From Kineococcus sp. NBC_00420 (GTDB lineage: Bacteria > Actinomycetota > Actinomycetes > Actinomycetales > Kineococcaceae), in NCBI RefSeq assembly GCF_036021035.1, contig NZ_CP107930.1, positions 1 through 64,000 on the forward strand: DNA of 64,000 nt, written 5' to 3'. Positions 60,225-64,000 of this stretch are shown here, one piece after another. Every line of letters starts with the position of its first letter. The stretch's first letter is position 1. The position numbers and the translations under genes were made by a program. Under the pieces are notes generated by a model. It did no database searches. It had not been told where the DNA came from and saw nothing but the letters and a program-made list of their open reading frames with translations.

Positions 60225-62372
60225 GTGACGAGCTTCCCGCTTGCCCGCGGCGCCAACCGCGAGCTACCCGCCCACATCTGCCGAGGCGGACACCTGGACG
60301 TCATCGCATCCTGGCCAGCCCCTGCAGGAGAGGACGCTGTTGACGTCGCCGTGGTCGCGGTAACCGCCGACGGCAAGGTGCGATCGGATGCCGACTTCGT
60401 CTTCTACAACCAGCCCGCAGGTGTCGCCGGAGCCGTGCAACACCTCGGCCAGGTTGCTCAAGCAGACCGTGCCTTCGACGGGGTCCGTCTGCGACTGGAC
60501 GCCATCTCCTCCGACATCACCGCCCTGCACGTGACGTTGAGCGCTGACGGTGGGCTCATCGGACGGGTCCCGGGACTCACCGTCACCCTGCACGACGACG
60601 AACATCAGGTTGTCGCGCAGTTGGACCTGACCGGTGCCAGCAGCGAGCCGGCGCTGATCGCCGTCGAGGTCTACCGCCGAGGCGATGGCTGGAAGGCCCG
60701 CTGCGTGGGCCAGGGCTGGGACGAGGGGCTGGCCGCCCTGGCCCGGCACTTCGGCATCAGCGTCGAGGATGAGGACACCAGTCCTGACGTCGACAGCAGC
60801 CCGAGGACGAATGTCTCGCCATCGCCCGCGCTGCCTCCCGCGACGGTTGCGCCAAGTCCTACGCCGACACAGACGTCGGATGGTCAGCATGCACCGGCCG
60901 CTCACCCTCGGGAACAGTCTTCAACTACCTCGTCGGCTGACTCACGGCCGATCGAGTCCGCGACACGGTCTCGCTGGCTGGGCCGTCGCCAACGGGCACG
61001 TGAGGAAGACAACGCCGCCCTGCGGGCTCAGCTAGCCAACCTCGGCGGCATTGATGCCGTCCGACTCAGCGAGGAGGTCCGTCGCCTGCGCGCGGCGTTG
61101 TCGACGGCCGAGGCCGACAACGCGTTCCTGGGCGAGCAGGTCCAGCGGCTGGGGGCGCTCGATGCGGTACAGCTGGCCACAGAAACCGCGACCCGGCGTC
61201 TGACGCTGGCACAGCAGCAAGTTCACGCCGACCGGCGACTGCACACCGCCCGCCAAGAGCTGGAGGTGGTCAACCGCGACATCGCCGCTGCTCAAGCCGA
61301 TCTGGCCCTGCTGCGAGAGACGTTGATCGTCACCGACGAGGAGGCGGTGCTGCAGGAGGCCGGGATCTACCGCTACTCCCACCCCCTCGACGACGCGGTG
61401 GCCTACAAGGCCCGCCTAGCGAACATCAAAGACAACATCAAAGCCATGGTCCGAGACGGTGGGGCGGTGCTGGCAACCACGAACTGGCAGGTCAACGGGT
61501 CTAGCCGCGACGGCGCCAAGATGGTCAAGGAAACCTCGAAGCTGATGCTTCGAGCGTTCAACGCTGAAGCCGACAACTGCGTACGCAGCGTCCGACCGCA
61601 CACCGTGCACACCGCGACACAGCGGTTGGAAAAGGCTGCGGAGACGATCGCCCGGCTGGGGACGATGATGTCGATCCGCGTCGGCGAGCGGTATTTGCGT
61701 ACCCGTCTTCAGGAGATCCGCCTGACCGCTGACCACCTGGCCAAGGTCGAGGAGGAACGGGAACGGCTGCGGGAGGCCCGTGAGCAGGCTCGCGAAGAAG
61801 CCAAGGCCCTGGCCGACTTCGAACGGGAACGGGCCAAGCTGCGCAGGGAGGAGGACCACTACCTCGCCGCTCTCCGAGTAGCCAGCACTGGTGTGGCGTC
61901 CTCGGCGGCGGTGGCTGACTTGCAGGCCAAGCTGCAAGACGTGCAGGAGGAGATGGTCAAGGTCGACGCCCGGCAGGCGAACTTGCGCGCCGGGTTCGTG
62001 TACGTCATCTCCAACCTCGGCGCCTTCGGTGAGCGCATGGTCAAGATCGGTATGACCCGTCGCCGGAACCCCATGGACCGTGTGAAGGAACTCGGTGACG
62101 CTTCGGTGCCCTTCCGTTTCGATGTGCACGCTTTGATCGAGAGCGAGGATGCCGTCGGGCTGGAGGGAAAGCTGCACGCCGCGTTCGCCGGACAGCGAGT
62201 CAACCGAATCAATCGGCACCGGGAGTTCTTCTACGCCACACCAGCCGAGGTGCGCGAAGCGCTAGCCAAGATTCGCGGGTCACACTTGCTGACGTACAAG
62301 GATTTCGCGGAGGCGTTGGAGTGGCGTCAGAGCGGTGAGCACTTGACCCTGACGACCCCCCGGGCTCGATGA
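60225..62372 (+). CDS. TerD-coiled coil-DUF4041-GIY-YIG nuclease fusion
   Basis: 715 aa from GTG. Residues 1-185 are a TerD-like domain (PLARGANRELPA, VRSDADFVFYNQPAGVAGAV, ALIAVEVYRRGDGWKARCVG). After a Pro/Ser linker, a coiled coil (about 265-375) leads into a DUF4041 region (about 375-510: EEAVLQEAGIYRYSHPLDDA, YKARLANIKDNIKAMVRDGG), a second charged coiled coil (REAREQAREEAKALADFERE), and a GIY-YIG/T5orf172 nuclease at about 590-700 (AGFVYVISNLGAFGERMVKI, GMTRRRNPMDRVKELGD, EGKLHAAFAGQRVNRINRHR). No membrane segment is seen. DUF4041-GIY-YIG proteins include, as I recall, the anti-phage nuclease SNIPE; here TerD takes the place of a membrane anchor. Confidence 0.88.
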   Translation: MTSFPLARGANRELPAHICRGGHLDVIASWPAPAGEDAVDVAVVAVTADGKVRSDADFVFYNQPAGVAGAVQHLGQVAQADRAFDGVRLRLDAISSDITALHVTLSADGGLIGRVPGLTVTLHDDEHQVVAQLDLTGASSEPALIAVEVYRRGDGWKARCVGQGWDEGLAALARHFGISVEDEDTSPDVDSSPRTNVSPSPALPPATVAPSPTPTQTSDGQHAPAAHPREQSSTTSSADSRPIESATRSRWLGRRQRAREEDNAALRAQLANLGGIDAVRLSEEVRRLRAALSTAEADNAFLGEQVQRLGALDAVQLATETATRRLTLAQQQVHADRRLHTARQELEVVNRDIAAAQADLALLRETLIVTDEEAVLQEAGIYRYSHPLDDAVAYKARLANIKDNIKAMVRDGGAVLATTNWQVNGSSRDGAKMVKETSKLMLRAFNAEADNCVRSVRPHTVHTATQRLEKAAETIARLGTMMSIRVGERYLRTRLQEIRLTADHLAKVEEERERLREAREQAREEAKALADFERERAKLRREEDHYLAALRVASTGVASSAAVADLQAKLQDVQEEMVKVDARQANLRAGFVYVISNLGAFGERMVKIGMTRRRNPMDRVKELGDASVPFRFDVHALIESEDAVGLEGKLHAAFAGQRVNRINRHREFFYATPAEVREALAKIRGSHLLTYKDFAEALEWRQSGEHLTLTTPRAR

Positions 62373-62421
62373 GGGGGCGGTTGGCTTTGGCCTGCGCCTC
62401 GCGACGTGGTGACTCAGCGCA

Positions 62422-62453
62422 AGCGCGACCAGCGGGATGACCGTGACGTCGCC
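62422..62453 (+). repeat. Intergenic repeat locus 29
   Basis: GCGACCAGCGGGATGACCGT followed by GACGTCGCC; a GCGACGTGGTGAC half lies 20 bp left. Confidence 0.8.
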
Positions 62454-62471
62454 AAGTGCCTGTCGTCCTGT

Positions 62472-63110
62472 TCAGGGGGCAAGGGTCGCGGTCACGGTGG
62501 CCTCTCCAGAGCGCTCGATCGGAGGAGGGGCGGTCGTGGAGTTGGTGGCCTGTCGGGGGTAGCGGGTCCAGGTGATGTCGCGGGTCCACGTGTACGTCCC
62601 GGCCTCAGCGGCGGTGACGTTGACCCACCATCCGTCGAAGCCGGCCTCTTGGCCGCCGCCGAGGTCCTTCGCGCACCAGCTGGTGCGCTCGACGAGGCGC
62701 AGAGCGCACTCGCCACTTTCTGAAGTCACGCGGTCCCCGGTGCAGGGGGTGCGGGGCAGCGTCGCGCTGACGGGGGTACCGGACGGCTGGTCGGGCTGAG
62801 TCAGTACGAGGTTGAGCATCGTGTAGCCAGCGCAGCGCCACACCCGCGGCGCGGCGGGGTCGTCTCCGGAGTGGTACGGGTAGGGCACGGAGGCGATGGC
62901 TTGCACCGTGGGCACCGCCTCCGGTGAGGCGGTGCTGTCCGGGGTGAGGGTGGCGCTGACTTGCCAGGGGGCCCAGGACGCCGGAGTGGTGGCGGTCTGG
63001 CTGTCGCAGGTGGCTGGCGGGGTTGTGGGGGTGTCGCTGCATCCGCTAGACGTCAGCAGTAGTGCCAGCACCGCCAGCAGCGGTGGCGTGACGTCGTGCA
63101 CCCGTCTCAT
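62472..63110 (-). CDS. Putative lipoprotein
   Basis: 212 aa from the ATG of MRRVHDVTPPLLAV; longer frames add residues that do not fit a signal peptide. Lipobox LTSSGCSD. The mature protein has five further cysteines and two beta blocks, one of which (DGWWVNVTAAEAGTYTWTRD) resembles the C-terminus of the lipoprotein at 40.1-40.7 kb. Function unknown. Confidence 0.75.
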   Translation of the reverse strand: MRRVHDVTPPLLAVLALLLTSSGCSDTPTTPPATCDSQTATTPASWAPWQVSATLTPDSTASPEAVPTVQAIASVPYPYHSGDDPAAPRVWRCAGYTMLNLVLTQPDQPSGTPVSATLPRTPCTGDRVTSESGECALRLVERTSWCAKDLGGGQEAGFDGWWVNVTAAEAGTYTWTRDITWTRYPRQATNSTTAPPPIERSGEATVTATLAP

Positions 63111-63237
63111 GTGCGGTGTGACGTGGCGTCTGCATGCGCCGTTCCCAGTCGTCCTCGAGGAGTGGGCCAGGTGGTGCACGGCCGCTCGATGACCACCCGC
63201 AATTCGTCATGTGCGGGCGGTCGATGACGTGCTGGTC

Positions 63238-63343
63238 AGCGGGATGACCGTGCGCTCCGCGCGCACCGCGGGATGACCGTGCGCTGCGCGCACCGCGGGA
63301 TGACCGTGCGCTGCGCACACCGCGGGATGACCGTGAGGTCGCC
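63238..63343 (+). repeat. Intergenic repeat locus 30: four cores
   Basis: Cores at about 63239, 63268, 63295 and 63322, spaced 27-29 bp and joined by CGCTCCGCG or CGCTGCGC. Closed by AGGTCGCC. It is the last copy found in the window. Confidence 0.92.
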
Positions 63344-63405
63344 CGGTCGGCTCATCGTCGTTAGATGGCGCTGGCATTCGCGTGAGAGTCCAGGATCATG
63401 ACGGT

Positions 63406-63699
63406 GTGATCTGGATGCTGTGGCTGGTGCCGGCGGCTTTCTTCTCGGCCCTCTCCGCCTGGATGCACGCTCGCCCTGCTCCAGAGCGAGCCTCGTGGGA
63501 AAGGGACCCACGTCAGCACGGCTGGCCCAGAGTCTTCGACGTTGCGGCTCTGGCCTTCATCACGATGGCCGGCGTCGCATCGGCTGATTCGACGCTGCCC
63601 TTCTGGGCTCGGCTGGCGATCATCTTGGTGGTCGCGGTCGTGCCGTACCAGGTGGTCACCGCTGTGGTGAGGCGTAGCGGTGGCAGGTCGGTCAGCTAG
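63406..63699 (+). CDS. Small membrane protein
   Basis: 97 aa from the GTG of VIWMLWLVPAAFFSAL, 8 bases after AGGA; the frame also has a GTG at 63382. Three hydrophobic segments (WLVPAAFFSALSAWM, VFDVAALAFITMAGVASA, LAIILVVAVVPYQVVTAVV). Its stop and that of the converging gene share CTAG. Function unknown. Confidence 0.65.
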   Translation: MIWMLWLVPAAFFSALSAWMHARPAPERASWERDPRQHGWPRVFDVAALAFITMAGVASADSTLPFWARLAIILVVAVVPYQVVTAVVRRSGGRSVS

Positions 63700-63995
63700 G
63701 CATCCGCGCCGATCTTGATTCGGGGTGCCACCACCAGCGTCAGGCCCAGCAGTCCATAGCCGATTGCGCCGCCAGCGAGGGCGTCGCGGTCCCAGGTGGC
63801 AGCCGTGGTGGTGACGAAGCTGCCATCACGCAGGAACCAGTCGCAGCGCACCCCCATGGGGAACCACTCCCAGTGCTGACGGACGTCGACGCCGCGCTCG
63901 AGAATCCGCTGTTCAAGGGGGACGCGCGGGCTGACGCCCTTGTAGATGCAGAAGTCGCTCTCGATGCCGAAGAGGTCGGCCTGAAAGAACAGCAA
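63696..63995 (-). CDS. Hypothetical membrane protein, probably incomplete at the window edge
   Basis: 99 codons are visible. QHWEWFPMGVRCDWFLRDGS is followed by a C-terminal membrane segment (LAGGAIGYGLLGLTLVVAPR). The frame begins at a TTG only 5 bases from the window end, so the true start is probably outside. No family is recognised. Confidence 0.55.
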   Translation of the reverse strand: MLFFQADLFGIESDFCIYKGVSPRVPLEQRILERGVDVRQHWEWFPMGVRCDWFLRDGSFVTTTAATWDRDALAGGAIGYGLLGLTLVVAPRIKIGADA

Positions 63996-64000
63996 CGGCA

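Larger units (their letters stand above)
39181..63343. repeat. Family of co-oriented intergenic repeats bounding every gene unit
   Basis: The core is CGCACCGCGGGATGACCGTG, commonly followed by AcGTCG. Many copies have a left half GACCGCGACGTCGC about 25-35 bases upstream, so the full unit is an imperfect inverted or direct repeat built around GACGTC. Thirty loci with about 40 core copies occur. Every gap between transcription units from 39.1 to 63.4 kb has one, and all read in the plus direction. None was found in a gene or in the first 39 kb. The core usually ends 10-60 bp before the next gene boundary on its right, whether that is a start or a stop. Confidence 0.9.

Noticed and set aside
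39181-63343. Array repeat as canonical integron attC sites
   Set aside because: RYYYAAC and GTTRRRY boxes could not be placed consistently and no intI-like gene is visible. The cassette idea is kept, but not the attC name.
39181-63343. Repeats as Rho-independent terminators
   Set aside because: They keep one orientation in convergent, divergent and tandem gaps alike and lack a T-run.
56237-63511. Minus-strand proteins containing TVIPRCARSARSSRGA-like segments
   Set aside because: These residues are the reverse reading of the array repeat and not real N- or C-termini.

Overview
The window is high-GC DNA (GTG and TTG starts, ATGA/GTGA start-stop overlaps, compact operons) from an actinobacterium. 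A DUF4193 protein, a DUF6504-dnaE2 pair under an actinobacterial LexA box, CsoR-type copper control and a SigE-type sigma factor all support this. Gene content and repeat style would fit Kineococcus or a relative, but the species cannot be read from the window. No rRNA, tRNA, replication origin or CRISPR array was seen.

Layout. 0-6 kb is a decayed accessory edge. It holds a PIN toxin/Phd antitoxin pair, two IS3-family remnants, rpiB, a sulfite-oxidase-like gene, and two pseudogenes (a uracil-DNA-glycosylase-like protein and a histidine phosphatase) that carry short tandem repeats. 6-14.9 kb is metabolic and ion handling: an MmyB-type regulator, ilvD, and a fluoride-resistance locus in which a fluoride riboswitch precedes gpm-eno and a divergent operon encodes two CrcB/Fluc subunits and a universal stress protein. 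A YeiH-type transporter with a divergent LysR regulator follows. 15-19.3 kb has a COG4315 lipoprotein, an ECF sigma/anti-sigma pair and a complete IS3-family element. 19.4-24.2 kb is a copper island: csoR, copA, a DUF305 lipoprotein and a DUF6153-like protein, with two CsoR-type operators. 24.7-33 kb carries a VanY-like peptidase, a TerD-to-HNH nuclease fusion followed by three accessory genes, DUF4193 and a HAD-like protein. 33-39 kb is the SOS-controlled DUF6504-dnaE2 operon and a complete IS630-family element.

The most striking region is 39.2-63.4 kb. Here every gap between transcription units contains the same short repeat (core CGCACCGCGGGATGACCGTG), always in the same orientation although the genes lie on both strands. 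Each repeat-bounded unit holds one gene, or one overlapping pair. The cargo is cassette-like: four GNAT acetyltransferases, a phosphotransferase, a nucleotidyltransferase, four lipoproteins, small membrane proteins, thyX, an archaeal-type aspS with a translational T-box leader, and a TerD-DUF4041-GIY-YIG nuclease. This looks like an integron-like cassette array whose repeat is not a canonical attC and whose recombinase is not in the window. No such repeat was found from 1 to 39 kb.

A second theme is minisatellite growth outside that array: 9-, 12-, 14-, 18-, 19- and 29-bp tandem repeats lie between genes, in pseudogenes, and once inside a signal peptide. Most coordinates follow open frames; where a start was moved from the longest frame, the reason is given in the entry.
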